64,000 bases of DNA. It comes from Flavobacterium nitratireducens. Lineage in GTDB: Bacteria; Bacteroidota; Bacteroidia; Flavobacteriales; Flavobacteriaceae. The stretch spans positions 496,001 to 560,000 of the forward strand of contig NZ_CP121111.1 of assembly GCF_029625335.1 (NCBI RefSeq), written 5' to 3'. The notes beneath the pieces are model-generated. The model had not been told where the DNA came from and did no database searches. It saw only the letters and a program-made list of their open reading frames with translations. The position numbers and the translations under genes were made by a program. Position 1 is the stretch's first letter, and the number at the start of each line of letters is the position of its first letter. Shown here piece after piece: positions 48,237 to 58,466 of the stretch.

Positions 48237-49709
48237 TTATACAATTTTTTTCATTGCTGTCATAGATTCTCTCAACCAAGCTCCTACTTCTTCAACAGGG
48301 TGGTTTCTGATGATATCATTCACATCAATTAATTCTTTATTGTCAACACCGTTGTTTCCGTTATTGAATGGACGTCCAATCAAATTAGATGGTGCATTTT
48401 TAACGTAATCAGCGATTAATGGTTTACAAGCGTGGTCAAATAAATAACATCCGTACTCAGCAGTATCAGAAATTACACGGTTCATTTCGAATAATTTCTT
48501 TCTTGCAATAGTATTAGCAATAAGTGGCGTTTCATGTAATGACTCATAATAAGCAGACTCTTCGATGATACCAGAATCAGTCATTGCTTCGAAAGCTAAT
48601 TCAACACCAGCTTTAACCATTGCTACCATTAATACACCATTATCAAAATATTCTTGTTCAGAAATTTCATAATCACCTGCAGGCGTTTTTTCGAAATTAG
48701 TTTCTCCTGTAGCCGCTCTCCAAGTCAATAAGTTTTTATCATCATTAGCCCAGTCTTCCATCATTGTTTTAGAGAAGTGACCAGAAATAATATCATCCAT
48801 ATGCTTTTGGAATAATGGACGCATGATATCTTTTAATTCTTCAGAAACATTGAACGCAGCGATTTTAGCTGGATTAGACAATCTATCCATCATATTAGTG
48901 ATACCTCCGTGTTTCAAAGCTTCAGTGATAGTTTCCCATCCGTATTGGATTAATTTTGAAGCATATCCTGGCTCAATTCCTTCAGCTACCATTTTGTCAA
49001 AACACAAGATAGAACCTGTTTGTAATAAACCACAAAGTATTGTTTGCTCTCCCATTAAATCTGATTTTACTTCAGCTACGAAAGAAGAACGTAAAACTCC
49101 TGCTCTGTGACCTCCTGTTGCTACCGCATAAGCTTTAGCTTGATCTAAACCTACTCCGTTTGGATCATTTTCAGGGTGAACAGCGATAAGTGTTGGTACA
49201 CCAAATCCTCTTTTGTACTCTTCACGCACTTCAGAACCTGGACATTTAGGAGCACACATAATAACCGTTAAGTCTTTACGAATTTGCATTCCTTCTTCAA
49301 CGATATTAAATCCATGAGAGTACGCTAATGTAGCACCTTGTTTCATTAATGGCATAATAGCAGTAACTACAGCTGTATGTTGCTTATCTGGAGTAAGATT
49401 ACATACTAAATCAGCAGTTGGAATTAATTCTTCATAAGTTCCCACATTAAAACCATTATCTGCAGCGTTCATGAATGAAGCTCTTTTTTGAGCAATAGCT
49501 TCAGCACGTAAAGCATAAGAAATATCTAAACCTGAATCTCTCATGTTTAAACCTTGATTTAAACCTTGAGCACCACAACCAACGATAACTACTTTTTTAC
49601 CTTTTAAAGCTTCGATTCCATTAGCAAATTCAGATTGATCCATGAATTCGCAAACGCCTAATTGTTCTAATTGTAATCTAAGTGGTAATGAATTGAAATA
49701 ATTTGCCAT
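48237..49709 (-). CDS. ilvC: ketol-acid reductoisomerase, class II
   Basis: IlvC converts acetolactate or acetohydroxybutyrate to the dihydroxy acid with NADPH and Mg2+. The 490-residue length with two knotted C-terminal repeats marks the long class II (E. coli-like) form. Seen: the Rossmann motif [47 protein letters not shown] with metal Asp/Glu, and [14 protein letters not shown]. Last gene of ilvDBNC, 15 bases after ilvN. Confidence 0.97.
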   Translation of the reverse strand: MANYFNSLPLRLQLEQLGVCEFMDQSEFANGIEALKGKKVVIVGCGAQGLNQGLNMRDSGLDISYALRAEAIAQKRASFMNAADNGFNVGTYEELIPTADLVCNLTPDKQHTAVVTAIMPLMKQGATLAYSHGFNIVEEGMQIRKDLTVIMCAPKCPGSEVREEYKRGFGVPTLIAVHPENDPNGVGLDQAKAYAVATGGHRAGVLRSSFVAEVKSDLMGEQTILCGLLQTGSILCFDKMVAEGIEPGYASKLIQYGWETITEALKHGGITNMMDRLSNPAKIAAFNVSEELKDIMRPLFQKHMDDIISGHFSKTMMEDWANDDKNLLTWRAATGETNFEKTPAGDYEISEQEYFDNGVLMVAMVKAGVELAFEAMTDSGIIEESAYYESLHETPLIANTIARKKLFEMNRVISDTAEYGCYLFDHACKPLIADYVKNAPSNLIGRPFNNGNNGVDNKELIDVNDIIRNHPVEEVGAWLRESMTAMKKIV

Positions 49710-49724
49710 TTTTTAATATTTAAT

Positions 49725-50255
49725 TTATGATTTTAATTCTTCTAATAATAAACTTGTTACTTCCATTTTTTCTTTGGAAACTGAAATTCTTCCAGAGCGA
49801 ACAAATTGCATGATTCCAAATGGTTTTAATTTAGCATACATTTCTTCTATTTCTGGACGTCTTCCGAATTTTGATATCACAAAAAAGTCTCTTGATACCG
49901 TCACAATTTCAGCATGACTTTCTTTAATGATGTTTTGAATTTGTCTTTCGTCAAATAATAAGTTTGAAGCTATTTTAAACAAAGCACTTTCTAAGAAAAT
50001 AGTTTCTTCGTCAACATGATAAAAAGCTTTGATAACTTCGATTTGTTTTTCGATTTGACCTACAATATTACGTACCCATTTTTCAGTTGTATCTACAACG
50101 ATTACAAATCTAGAAACGTTTTCGATTTCTGATTCTGATACATTTAAACTCAATATATTGATGTGACGCTTTAAGAATATAACTGATATTCTGTTTAAAA
50201 GGCCAACGTTATTTTCTGTGTAAACAGAAATAGTAAATGTTTTATTTGCTTCCAT
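49725..50255 (-). CDS. ilvN: acetolactate synthase small subunit
   Basis: A 176-residue regulatory subunit of acetohydroxyacid synthase. The N-terminal ACT domain (TISVYTENNVGLLNRISVIFL) binds valine in homologues and mediates feedback inhibition. The C-terminal half is the usual ALS_ss_C domain. It begins 4 bases after the ilvB stop, which favours translational coupling and stoichiometric assembly. Confidence 0.94.
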   Translation of the reverse strand: MEANKTFTISVYTENNVGLLNRISVIFLKRHINILSLNVSESEIENVSRFVIVVDTTEKWVRNIVGQIEKQIEVIKAFYHVDEETIFLESALFKIASNLLFDERQIQNIIKESHAEIVTVSRDFFVISKFGRRPEIEEMYAKLKPFGIMQFVRSGRISVSKEKMEVTSLLLEELKS

Positions 50256-50259
50256 AATA

Positions 50260-51948
50260 TTAACTTAATCGGATGTCAGAAACCGAAGCTCCTGTTGGAA
50301 TCATTGGGAATACATTGTTTTCTTTCTCAACCATAACTTCAAGGAAATACGAATCTTTAGAAGCTAACATTTCTGCAATTGCTTCATCTAATTCTTCTCT
50401 TTTAGTTACTTTTCGGGCTTTGATATAATATCCTTCTGCAATAGCACAGAAATTTGGATTAATCATTACCGTTGATGCATATCTGTAATCAAAAAACAAT
50501 TCCTGCCATTGTCTAACCATTCCTAAAAACTCATTGTTTAATACTACAATTTTTACTGGTACCTTAGTTTGATGAATTGTTCCTAATTCTTGAATATTCA
50601 TTTGGAAACCACCATCACCAATGATCGCTACTACTTCGCGGTCAGGTCTACCCATTTTAGCACCAATTGCGGCTGGCAATGCAAACCCCATTGTTCCTAA
50701 TCCACCCGAAGTTACATTACTTTTCGTTTGATTGAATTTTGCATAACGACAAGTAAACATTTGGTGCTGACCTACATCAGAAACCATAATAGCATCTCCG
50801 TTTGAATGTTTATTGATCATTTCAATAGTTTCACCCATCGAAATTCCTTTTCCATTGGTTGGAGCTAACTCTTCGTTGATTACAGCTTCTAATTCAATTT
50901 CGTATTTCTTTTTGAATTCATTGTGCCATTCTTCATGGGAATTTTTCTCAATAAGAGGTAATAATGCTGTCAAAGCCTCTTTTAAATCGGCTAAAACAGC
51001 AACATCAGTTTTAACATTTTTGTCAATTTCTGCTGAGTCTATTTCGAAATGTACAACCTTAGCTTGTTTGGCATAAGTAGCTAAATTTCCTGTCACACGG
51101 TCATCAAAACGCATTCCTAATGCAATTAAAACATCGCATTCGTTAGTCAAAATATTTGGACCGTAATTACCATGCATTCCAACCATTCCAACATTTAATT
51201 CATGATCTGTTGGCAAAGCCGAAAGTCCTAAAATAGTCCAAGCAGCTGGAATACCTGATTTTTCAATTAATGCTTTTAATTCTTCTTCAGCCTTACTTAA
51301 AATTACACCCTGACCAAAAACAATCATTGGTTTTTTAGCGTTATTAATCAAATTAGCTGCTTCCTTAACCTTATCTAATTTTAAAACTGGTTTTGGATGG
51401 TAACTTCTGATATCAGTGCATTTTTTATAACTAAAATCTAAAGTATCAAATTGAGCATTTTTAGTAATATCTACTAATACTGGACCTGGACGACCAGAAC
51501 GAGCTATATAAAATGCCTTTGCCATAATCTCAGGGATTTCATCAGCCTCAGTAATTTGATAATTCCATTTCGTTACTGGAGTTGAAATTCCGATAATATC
51601 TGTTTCTTGAAATGCATCTGATCCTAATAAATGTTTTCCAACTTGCCCTGTAATACATACCATAGGTGTGGAATCGATTTGAGCATCTGCAATACCTGTA
51701 ACTAAGTTTGTTGCTCCTGGTCCAGAAGTTGCGATAGCAACCCCTACTTTTCCTGTCGCTCTTGCAAAACCTTGCGCTGCATGAGCTGCACCTTGTTCGT
51801 GACGAACCAATACATGGTGCAATTGATCTTGAAATTTATATAATTCGTCATAAACTGGCATAATAGCACCTCCTGGATAACCATAAACCAAATCTACTCC
51901 TTCAGCTAATAAGCATCTGATAACTGCTTCTGCTCCTGATATTTTCAT
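50260..51948 (-). CDS. ilvB: acetolactate synthase large subunit
   Basis: A 562-residue TPP- and FAD-dependent enzyme condensing pyruvate with pyruvate or 2-oxobutyrate. Seen: the catalytic Glu in LVRHEQGAAHAAQGFARA, the FAD region GMVGMHGNYG, and the TPP motif from GDGGFQMNIQEL to VVLNNEFLGMVRQWQ. It is followed closely by its regulatory subunit. Second gene of the operon. Confidence 0.96.
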   Translation of the reverse strand: MKISGAEAVIRCLLAEGVDLVYGYPGGAIMPVYDELYKFQDQLHHVLVRHEQGAAHAAQGFARATGKVGVAIATSGPGATNLVTGIADAQIDSTPMVCITGQVGKHLLGSDAFQETDIIGISTPVTKWNYQITEADEIPEIMAKAFYIARSGRPGPVLVDITKNAQFDTLDFSYKKCTDIRSYHPKPVLKLDKVKEAANLINNAKKPMIVFGQGVILSKAEEELKALIEKSGIPAAWTILGLSALPTDHELNVGMVGMHGNYGPNILTNECDVLIALGMRFDDRVTGNLATYAKQAKVVHFEIDSAEIDKNVKTDVAVLADLKEALTALLPLIEKNSHEEWHNEFKKKYEIELEAVINEELAPTNGKGISMGETIEMINKHSNGDAIMVSDVGQHQMFTCRYAKFNQTKSNVTSGGLGTMGFALPAAIGAKMGRPDREVVAIIGDGGFQMNIQELGTIHQTKVPVKIVVLNNEFLGMVRQWQELFFDYRYASTVMINPNFCAIAEGYYIKARKVTKREELDEAIAEMLASKDSYFLEVMVEKENNVFPMIPTGASVSDIRLS

Positions 51949-51994
51949 TTTTTTATTTTTTTATTTTTTGATAATTTTAGCCAATTAAAATCAT

Positions 51995-53671
51995 CTATTG
52001 TTTATCTGTTACACAACCCTTTGAAGCGCTTGAAACAGTTTTAGCGTATTTATATAAAACTCCTTTTGAGGCTTTTAATGGTGGTTGAACCCAATTTGCT
52101 TTTCGTTTAGCAAATTCTTCTTCTGAAATTTTTAAATCAATTGTGTTTTTTACGGCATCAATTGTAATTACATCCCCATTTTCAACTAAAGCAATCGCTC
52201 CTCCTTCATATGCCTCTGGTGTAACGTGACCAACCACGAAACCATGTGAACCTCCAGAGAATCTACCATCTGTAATTAGAGCAACACTATTTCCTAATCC
52301 AGCACCAATAATCGCTGAAGTTGGCTTTAGCATTTCTGGCATCCCTGGACCACCTTTTGGTCCACAATACCTGATGACGACTACATTACCCGGTTTTACC
52401 ATCCCTTTAGCAATTCCAGGAATCACTTCAAATTCACTTTCAAAAACAACTGCAGTTCCTTCAAAAAATTCACCTTCTTTTCCACTAATTTTTGCCACAC
52501 AACCTTCTGAAGCTAGATTTCCGTAAAGAACCTGAATGTTTCCCGTAGGTTTCAAAGCCTTATGAATTTCATAAATCACCTCTTGACCATCTTGCAAATC
52601 AGGAACAGATTCTAAGTTTTCAGCTAATGTTTTTCCTGTAACAGTTAAACAATCACCGTGAAGATATCCTTCTTTCAATAAATATTTCATAACAGCTGGA
52701 ACCCCTCCTACTGCATGTAGGTCTTCCATCATGTATTTTCCACTTGGTTTTAAGTCGGCAAGTACTGGTGTTCGATCATTGATTGCTTGAAAATCATCTA
52801 ATGTAATTTCTACATCAACCGAATGAGCCATTGCTATTAAATGCATTACGGCATTGGTTGAACCACCTAGAACAGCAACTATCGTAATTGCATTTTCAAA
52901 AGCCTTACGAGTCATAATATCTCTCGGCTTTATGTCTTTTTCTAATAAAATTCGAATAGCTTTACCAGCAGCTGCACACTCTTGTCTTTTTTCCGGACTT
53001 AATGCTGGATTAGATGAACTATAAGGTAAGCTCATCCCTAAAGCTTCAATAGCCGAAGCCATAGTATTAGCAGTATACATTCCTCCACAAGCTCCAGCTC
53101 CTGGACAAGAATTTTGAATTACACCTTTAAAATCTTCTGGAGTAATGGTATTGTTTAGTTTTTTACCTAAAGCTTCAAATGCCGAAACAATATTTAAAGA
53201 TTCACCTTTCCATTTTCCAGAGTGTATCGTTCCTCCATAAACCATAATAGCTGGACGATTTACTCTTCCCATTGCCATTACTGCTCCAGGCATATTTTTA
53301 TCACATCCAGGAATCGCAATCATACTGTCATACCATTGTGCTCCCATTACTGTTTCTATCGAATCAGCAATAACATCACGAGAAACTAACGAAAAACGCA
53401 TTCCATCAGTACCATTAGAAATGCCATCACTTACACCAATAGTATTGAATATCAATCCCACTAAGTCGGCATCCCAAACACCTTGCTTAACTTCTTTTGC
53501 AAGATCATTCAAATGCATGTTACAAGTGTTACCTTCGTAACCCATACTAACTATACCTACTTGGGCTTTTTTCAAATCCTCTTCGGTCAAACCAATTCCG
53601 TATAACATCGCTTGAGCTGCCGGCTGTGTTTGATCTTGTGTGATTGTTTTACTATACTTATTTAATTCCAT
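51995..53671 (-). CDS. ilvD: dihydroxy-acid dehydratase
   Basis: IlvD dehydrates 2,3-dihydroxy acids to the 2-oxo acids of Val and Ile. A 558-residue Fe-S enzyme with cluster cysteines in [22 protein letters not shown] and [16 protein letters not shown], and the C-terminal [14 protein letters not shown]. First structural gene after the ilv attenuator, so the order is ilvL-ilvD-ilvB-ilvN-ilvC. Confidence 0.97.
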   Translation of the reverse strand: MELNKYSKTITQDQTQPAAQAMLYGIGLTEEDLKKAQVGIVSMGYEGNTCNMHLNDLAKEVKQGVWDADLVGLIFNTIGVSDGISNGTDGMRFSLVSRDVIADSIETVMGAQWYDSMIAIPGCDKNMPGAVMAMGRVNRPAIMVYGGTIHSGKWKGESLNIVSAFEALGKKLNNTITPEDFKGVIQNSCPGAGACGGMYTANTMASAIEALGMSLPYSSSNPALSPEKRQECAAAGKAIRILLEKDIKPRDIMTRKAFENAITIVAVLGGSTNAVMHLIAMAHSVDVEITLDDFQAINDRTPVLADLKPSGKYMMEDLHAVGGVPAVMKYLLKEGYLHGDCLTVTGKTLAENLESVPDLQDGQEVIYEIHKALKPTGNIQVLYGNLASEGCVAKISGKEGEFFEGTAVVFESEFEVIPGIAKGMVKPGNVVVIRYCGPKGGPGMPEMLKPTSAIIGAGLGNSVALITDGRFSGGSHGFVVGHVTPEAYEGGAIALVENGDVITIDAVKNTIDLKISEEEFAKRKANWVQPPLKASKGVLYKYAKTVSSASKGCVTDKQ

Positions 53672-53702
53672 CTGAACTTTTTAAATTTATTGATCTAAAA
53701 CC

Positions 53703-53730
53703 AAAAAAAAACTCCCAAATTATGGGAGTT
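53703..53730 (-). terminator. ilv attenuator terminator
   Basis: On the minus strand AACTCCCA-TAATT-TGGGAGTT is followed by a run of T (eight A on the plus strand). It lies between the leader peptide and ilvD, 31 bases before the ilvD start. Confidence 0.88.
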
Positions 53731-53767
53731 ATTTAATATTTTTTTTCAATTATATTAATAGCGTCCC
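53724..53767 (-). promoter_or_regulatory. ilv antiterminator pairing
   Basis: Directly after the leader stop the minus strand reads GGGACGC-TATTAATAT and, after an A-rich loop, ATATTAAATA-AC-TCCC. The GGGA/TCCC and TATTAATAT/ATATTAAATA strands pair (one bulge, small internal loop). This sequesters the TCCC of the terminator arm, so antiterminator and terminator exclude each other. Confidence 0.65.
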
Positions 53768-53830
53768 TTATGCACTTGTTGTTACAACAATGACATTAAT
53801 GACAGAAACTAAAATAATTGAATTTTTCAC
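53768..53830 (-). CDS. ilvL: ilv operon leader peptide (attenuator)
   Basis: A 20-codon frame with GTG start, MKNSIILVSVINVIVVTTSA: four Ile, five Val, one Leu and two Thr codons. It lies between a consensus-like promoter and an intrinsic terminator in front of ilvD. The stop codon directly abuts the GGGA strand of the antiterminator, so a ribosome that completes the peptide would block that strand, while one stalled at Ile/Val codons leaves it free. No in-frame ATG exists upstream before a stop. The GTG start is the weakest part of the call. Confidence 0.82.
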   Translation of the reverse strand: MKNSIILVSVINVIVVTTSA

Positions 53831-53849
53831 TTTTTCTTTTTTGATAACA

Positions 53850-53880
53850 CAAAAGTATAAAAATCTTTATGTTAAAAAAA
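53850..53880 (-). promoter_or_regulatory. ilv operon promoter
   Basis: On the minus strand TTTT (53880-53877), 19 bases, TACTTTTG (53857-53850): a match to TTTG-N19-TAnnTTTG with one -33 change. The expected transcript start is near 53844, 14 bases before the leader GTG. Confidence 0.6.
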
Positions 53881-53940
53881 TAAAAAATAAAATTTTAAGA
53901 ATTTCTTATCAATAATATCAATTTTTTATCATTTTCTTTA

Positions 53941-55059
53941 TTAAACTATTGTTGATTGACCTAAATGCACATTATCATTATTAAAATACATCAGATCGTC
54001 TTTATTTAAAATAAAATTAGATACAAATTCTCCTACTTCATTGGTTCCGAATTTTGAATCTGGATTCAAATCGATAGTAACAACATTAAACTCTATAGCT
54101 TTCTCTACGCCTTCATAAACTTTTTTTGCTTCTTCAAACAACCCAAAATGTTCTAACAACATTGCTGCTGAAAGAATAGATCCAAACGGATTTGCAATAT
54201 TTCTACCCTTTGCATGAGGATAAGAACCATGAATTGGCTCAAATAAAACATTGTTTTCTCCTAATGATGTTGAGGCTAAAACACCTATTGAACCTGTAAT
54301 TACACTTGCTTCATCAGATAAAATATCGCCAAATAAATTACCGGTCAATACAACATCAAATTGTTTTGGATTTGAAATAATTTGCTTTGCTGCATTGTCT
54401 GCAAAAAGAAAATCAAGAGATACTTCTGGATATTGTACACTAATTGCTTTAACAACTTTTCTCCATAATCTAGAAGTTTCTAGGACATTAGCCATATCTA
54501 CCAAGGTTAATTTCTTTCTTCTCTTTTGCGCCGACTGAAATGCTAAATGAGTAATTTTCGTTATTTCATCTTCAGTATATTCACAAAGATCAGATGCAAT
54601 TGTACCTTCCTCATTTAGTTTTTTCTCACCAAAATAGATTCCAGCTGTTAGTTCTCTAAAAATCACAAAATCGACTCCTTCAACAATTTCTCGTTTAAGA
54701 GGAGAAACATCTAATAAACCTTTAAAAGGTTTTAAAGGTCTGATATTAGCAAATAATCCTAATTCTTTTCGAAACTTCAACAAACCTTGCTCAGGACTAT
54801 TTTTAGTATCACTTTCAGAATCGTATTTTGGATCACCAATAGCACCTAATAAAACAGCATCTGTATTTAAACATAAATTCAGCGTTTGTTCTGGTAATGC
54901 TGAACCTGTTTTATCTATAGCGACTGCACCAATAAGAGCATCCTCAAAAATAAAATCATGTTCATAAACTACTCCTACTGCATACAAAGCCTTTTTGGCC
55001 TGTAAAATTACTTCAGGACCAATTCCATCTCCAGACAATACAGCTATTTTTAAGTTCAT
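53941..55059 (-). CDS. leuB: 3-isopropylmalate dehydrogenase
   Basis: LeuB oxidises and decarboxylates 3-isopropylmalate to 2-oxoisocaproate with NAD+. A 372-residue member of the beta-decarboxylating dehydrogenase family: LSGDGIGPEV, the substrate region LFANIRPLK, FVIFRELTAGIYFGEK with the catalytic Tyr, VDMANVLETSRLWRKV with Lys replaced by the family-typical pattern, and the metal/cofactor site FGDILSDEAS and PIHGSYPHAKGRNIANP. It lies 59 bases after leuA. leuC and leuD are not in the window. Confidence 0.95.
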   Translation of the reverse strand: MNLKIAVLSGDGIGPEVILQAKKALYAVGVVYEHDFIFEDALIGAVAIDKTGSALPEQTLNLCLNTDAVLLGAIGDPKYDSESDTKNSPEQGLLKFRKELGLFANIRPLKPFKGLLDVSPLKREIVEGVDFVIFRELTAGIYFGEKKLNEEGTIASDLCEYTEDEITKITHLAFQSAQKRRKKLTLVDMANVLETSRLWRKVVKAISVQYPEVSLDFLFADNAAKQIISNPKQFDVVLTGNLFGDILSDEASVITGSIGVLASTSLGENNVLFEPIHGSYPHAKGRNIANPFGSILSAAMLLEHFGLFEEAKKVYEGVEKAIEFNVVTIDLNPDSKFGTNEVGEFVSNFILNKDDLMYFNNDNVHLGQSTIV

Positions 55060-55118
55060 AATCTTATCTTTTAATAATATGCTGTAAAATTAACCATTTA
55101 CTTAGGATGTTTGAGCTA

Positions 55119-56294
55119 TTATCGTTTAATTAAATCTCCTTCAATTTTAGAAGCTGCAATAATTAAATGGATATCGTCATCTAAAATTTCTTTCTTAACA
55201 TCAGCAAATTTTAAAAACTCTACATAAACCACATCTAATTGCGTTTTAGTCAACTCATAGCCTACTTTTTTTGCACGATAAGCTAAAGCTGCTCTACCGC
55301 TTCTTGCAGTAAGTACTATTGAAGATTCATTAACACCTACATCAGCAGGATCAATGATTTCATAGGTTGCTCTGTTTTTAATTACTCCGTCTTGATGAAT
55401 ACCTGAACTATGAGCAAAAGCATTTGCTCCTACAATAGCTTTATTAGGCTGCACCATCATACCCATACTCTCCGAAACCAAACGGCTCATTTCGTTTAAT
55501 TGCTTGGTAACAACATCAGTATATAAATTCAAATCTGGATGTTGCTTGAAAATCATTACCACTTCCTCAAGTGCTGTATTTCCAGCTCTTTCACCAATAC
55601 CATTAATAGTACATTCAATTTGTCTTGCGCCATTTATAGCTCCAGCAATTGAGTTAGCTGTTGCCATTCCTAAATCGTTATGACAGTGACAAGAAATAGT
55701 AACATTTTCAATTCCTTTTACATTTTCTTTAAGGTATTTAATTTTCTCACCATATTCTGATGGCAAGCAATAACCTGTAGTATCAGGAATATTAAGTACT
55801 GTAGCCCCTGATTTTATAACCTCTTCACATACTTGTGCTAAAAAGGCATTATCCGTTCTACCCGCATCTTCAGCATAAAACTCTACATCTTCTACGTACG
55901 ACTTTGCGTGCGCAACAGCAGCTTTTGCTCTAGCGATTATATCTTCTCTTGTAGTATTTAATTTGTGAATAATATGTGAATCAGAAGTTCCAATTCCTGT
56001 ATGAATACGAGGTTTTTTAGCATGTTTTAATGCTTGAGCAGCAACATCGATATCATTTTTTACAGCTCTAGTAAGACCACAAACGGAAGCATTTTTAACA
56101 ATTTTACTGATTTCAGTAACAGATAAAAAATCACCAGGACTTGAAACAGGAAAACCAGCTTCAATAATATCAACCCCCATATTGTCTAAGCGTTCTGCTA
56201 TAACAAGTTTTTGTTTGGTATCTAATTTACATCCTGGAACTTGTTCCCCGTCTCGCAAAGTGGTATCAAAAATTTGGACTTTCTCTCTATTCAT
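55119..56294 (-). CDS. leuA: 2-isopropylmalate synthase, short form
   Basis: LeuA condenses acetyl-CoA with 2-oxoisovalerate, the first committed step to leucine. The 391-residue protein has the HMGL-like barrel: [15 protein letters not shown] with the catalytic Arg and metal Asp, [13 protein letters not shown], and the metal HxH in [15 protein letters not shown]. The C-terminal allosteric LeuA-dimer domain (about 120 residues in long forms) is absent, so classical leucine feedback at this domain is not expected. Related short enzymes (homocitrate or citramalate synthases) cannot be fully excluded, but pairing with leuB supports LeuA. Confidence 0.9.
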   Translation of the reverse strand: MNREKVQIFDTTLRDGEQVPGCKLDTKQKLVIAERLDNMGVDIIEAGFPVSSPGDFLSVTEISKIVKNASVCGLTRAVKNDIDVAAQALKHAKKPRIHTGIGTSDSHIIHKLNTTREDIIARAKAAVAHAKSYVEDVEFYAEDAGRTDNAFLAQVCEEVIKSGATVLNIPDTTGYCLPSEYGEKIKYLKENVKGIENVTISCHCHNDLGMATANSIAGAINGARQIECTINGIGERAGNTALEEVVMIFKQHPDLNLYTDVVTKQLNEMSRLVSESMGMMVQPNKAIVGANAFAHSSGIHQDGVIKNRATYEIIDPADVGVNESSIVLTARSGRAALAYRAKKVGYELTKTQLDVVYVEFLKFADVKKEILDDDIHLIIAASKIEGDLIKR

Positions 56295-56448
56295 TTTAAT
56301 TTATTTAATGTAATTTCACATCTTGATAACAAAAATATATTCTTTACTTTGGATAGAAAATCCAATTTAATTGAATATACTGTTTATAAGTTTATTAAAG
56401 ATGATTTAAACATTTGACAATCAATTACTTAAATCCTTATATTTTACA

Positions 56449-57993
56449 ATGGCTAACCATCAAAAAGATTTTTTATTCGTTCTAATAAAGTCCTTATCTA
56501 AATCTGAAAAAAGACAATTTAAGATTTTTGCTAGTCGTTTAGAGACTAGTTCGAATACAAAATTTATTGAGTTATTTAATATCTTAGATAAATCAGATCA
56601 TTATGATGAAAAATTAATACTCAAAAGTGGTAGTATAAAAAAAGTCCAATTATCTAACTTAAAATCATATTTATATAAGCAGATTTTAGTGAGTATTCGT
56701 CTTAATATTCCTAGTCAAAATATTCGTTACCAATTAAGAGAACAAATTGATTTTGCAACCATTTTATATAACAAAGGTTTATACAAGCAAAGCTTAAAAA
56801 TATTAGATAAAACTAAAACTCAAGCAATTGAAAACGATGAAAAACTAATGGCCTATGAGATAGTTGAATTTGAAAAATTAATTGAATCTCAATACATCAC
56901 GCGAAGCATTCAAGGAAGAGCCGATGAATTAGTCATACAAGCCAAAGAAATTAATTATCAAAATACGATTTCCAGTAAATTATCAAATTTATCACTCCAA
57001 TTATATGGCATCATGCTTAAGACTGGTTATGTTAAAAGCGATGAAGAACACAAATACATTGACGATTATTTCAATAAGCATATATCAAAATTAGACGAGA
57101 GCAAATTTGGATTTCGAGAAAAATATTGGTTTTATAATGCTAATCTTTGGAGAAGTTTTTTAGTTCAAGATTTTTTAGCTAGTTACAAATTTGCATCAAA
57201 ATGGGTTACCCTTTTTTATGATAACCCAAATATGATTTTTCTAAATCCTGTATTTTTCTTAAAAGGAAATCATTATTTATTGGAATCTTTATTTATGCTG
57301 AAATACCAGACTAAATTTAAAGATTCGTTAGCGAAATTAGAGCAAACTATAAATGATTCTCGTTTTCCAACTAACGATAATATTGCCTCTTTGTCTTTTT
57401 TATATGTATATAACAACAAATTGAACTACCATATTATGGAAGGTTCATTTGCTGAAAGTGAATATTTAATACCAGAAGTACTAAATAAATTAAAAATCCA
57501 TAATGAACACCTAGACGAACATCATGAAATGTTGTTCTTCTACAAGTTTGCTAGCATCTATTTTGGGATTGAAAAATACAACGAATCGATTTTTTACCTA
57601 GAAAAAATAATCAACAATAAGAATTTAAGCATGCGCGAAGATTTAATGTGTTTTGCTCGTATTTTATGCTTAATTGCTCATTATGAATTAGGAAAAGATT
57701 ATTATTTAGAAACACAATTAAAAAATACTTATAAGTTTTTGATTAAAATGAATGATTTGCATGAAGTCCAAAAAGAAATCATTCGTTTCTTGAAAAATTT
57801 GAATTCTATTTATCCAAGTGATATCAAAAAAGAATTCATTAAGATGAAAGAACGCTTTATCGAATTAGAAAATAACACTTATGAAAAAAGAGCTTTTTTA
57901 TACCTTGACATTATTTCATGGTTAGAAAGCAAAATCGAGAATCGTAAAATAAGTGATATTATTAGAGAAAAAGCCAGGCTTAATAATAGATAA
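56449..57993 (+). CDS. large conserved helical protein, function unknown
   Basis: A 514-residue soluble protein without signal peptide or recognisable catalytic motif. The N-terminal ~90 residues (DFLFVLIKSLSKSEKRQFKI, KSYLYKQILVSIRL) form one unit. The rest is a series of helix pairs of TPR-like character, e.g. YNKGLYKQSLKILDKTKTQA and FASIYFGIEKYNESIFYLE. The build resembles a Bacteroidetes family of TPR-like proteins of unknown role. It is divergent from leuA and isolated, with a terminator behind it. Confidence 0.75.
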   Translation: MANHQKDFLFVLIKSLSKSEKRQFKIFASRLETSSNTKFIELFNILDKSDHYDEKLILKSGSIKKVQLSNLKSYLYKQILVSIRLNIPSQNIRYQLREQIDFATILYNKGLYKQSLKILDKTKTQAIENDEKLMAYEIVEFEKLIESQYITRSIQGRADELVIQAKEINYQNTISSKLSNLSLQLYGIMLKTGYVKSDEEHKYIDDYFNKHISKLDESKFGFREKYWFYNANLWRSFLVQDFLASYKFASKWVTLFYDNPNMIFLNPVFFLKGNHYLLESLFMLKYQTKFKDSLAKLEQTINDSRFPTNDNIASLSFLYVYNNKLNYHIMEGSFAESEYLIPEVLNKLKIHNEHLDEHHEMLFFYKFASIYFGIEKYNESIFYLEKIINNKNLSMREDLMCFARILCLIAHYELGKDYYLETQLKNTYKFLIKMNDLHEVQKEIIRFLKNLNSIYPSDIKKEFIKMKERFIELENNTYEKRAFLYLDIISWLESKIENRKISDIIREKARLNNR

Positions 57994-58021
57994 AAAATGA
58001 GGAGGTAGTTCCTCTTTTTTT
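57992..58021. terminator. bidirectional terminator
   Basis: A-tract, GAGGA-N6-TCCTC, T-tract, placed exactly between two convergent genes. Six A on the left and seven T on the right let it work on both strands. Confidence 0.7.
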
Positions 58022-58253
58022 ATAGTAATTCCTTTCTCGCTCTCATAATATCTTCAAAAGTACAACACTTAACATACTCTTCTACTCCATCAATTAAAAT
58101 TGGAAGATAAATGAATTCTACTTCCGATAAATCTTCTTTTAGATAAAAAGCGATATCATCTAGTTTAAAAAACCACTCCTTATCATATTGAACCTTATTA
58201 ATTGTAGCATCTTTTATCAATGCTTTTTCACTTAACAGTCTTTTAAAACCCAT
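58020..58253 (-). CDS. small conserved protein with Bro-N-like sequence
   Basis: A 77-residue protein (MGFKRLLSEKALIKDATI...). KEWFFKLDDIAFYLKEDLSEV is reminiscent of the start of a phage antirepressor Bro-N domain (W-F-x-x-D-D-I-A-x-x-L), but the protein is too short for a full domain and no phage genes are nearby. It probably represents a small stand-alone family of Flavobacteria. Convergent with the 514-residue gene. Confidence 0.6.
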   Translation of the reverse strand: MGFKRLLSEKALIKDATINKVQYDKEWFFKLDDIAFYLKEDLSEVEFIYLPILIDGVEEYVKCCTFEDIMRARKELL

Positions 58254-58409
58254 TATCTAATCCTATTTATAAACGAAATAAGAACAAAGATACTTATTAA
58301 TTAAGAATAGAAAATTACACTATTGATATTGATTTAATCATTCCTTAAATTTATTCATAACTATATATAAATAATAGTAATTATAACAAAAATTTAGCGA
58401 TTTAAATTA

Positions 58410-58438
58410 TTGCTATTTTATAAATTTAAATACTTTTG
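58410..58438 (+). promoter_or_regulatory. promoter of the TlpA-like gene
   Basis: TTG (58410-58412), 18 bases, TACTTTTG (58431-58438), 28 bases before the start codon. Confidence 0.6.
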
Positions 58439-58466
58439 CAGACTTAACTAATTTAACTAATTAATA

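Noticed and set aside
53784..53798. ATG-started mini frame MSLL inside the ilv leader region
   Set aside because: Only four codons; the overlapping GTG frame has the Ile/Val/Thr composition, the length and the stop position expected for an ilv leader.
58020..58253. Phage antirepressor as evidence of a prophage
   Set aside because: Only a short Bro-N-like segment is present and no other phage gene is nearby.
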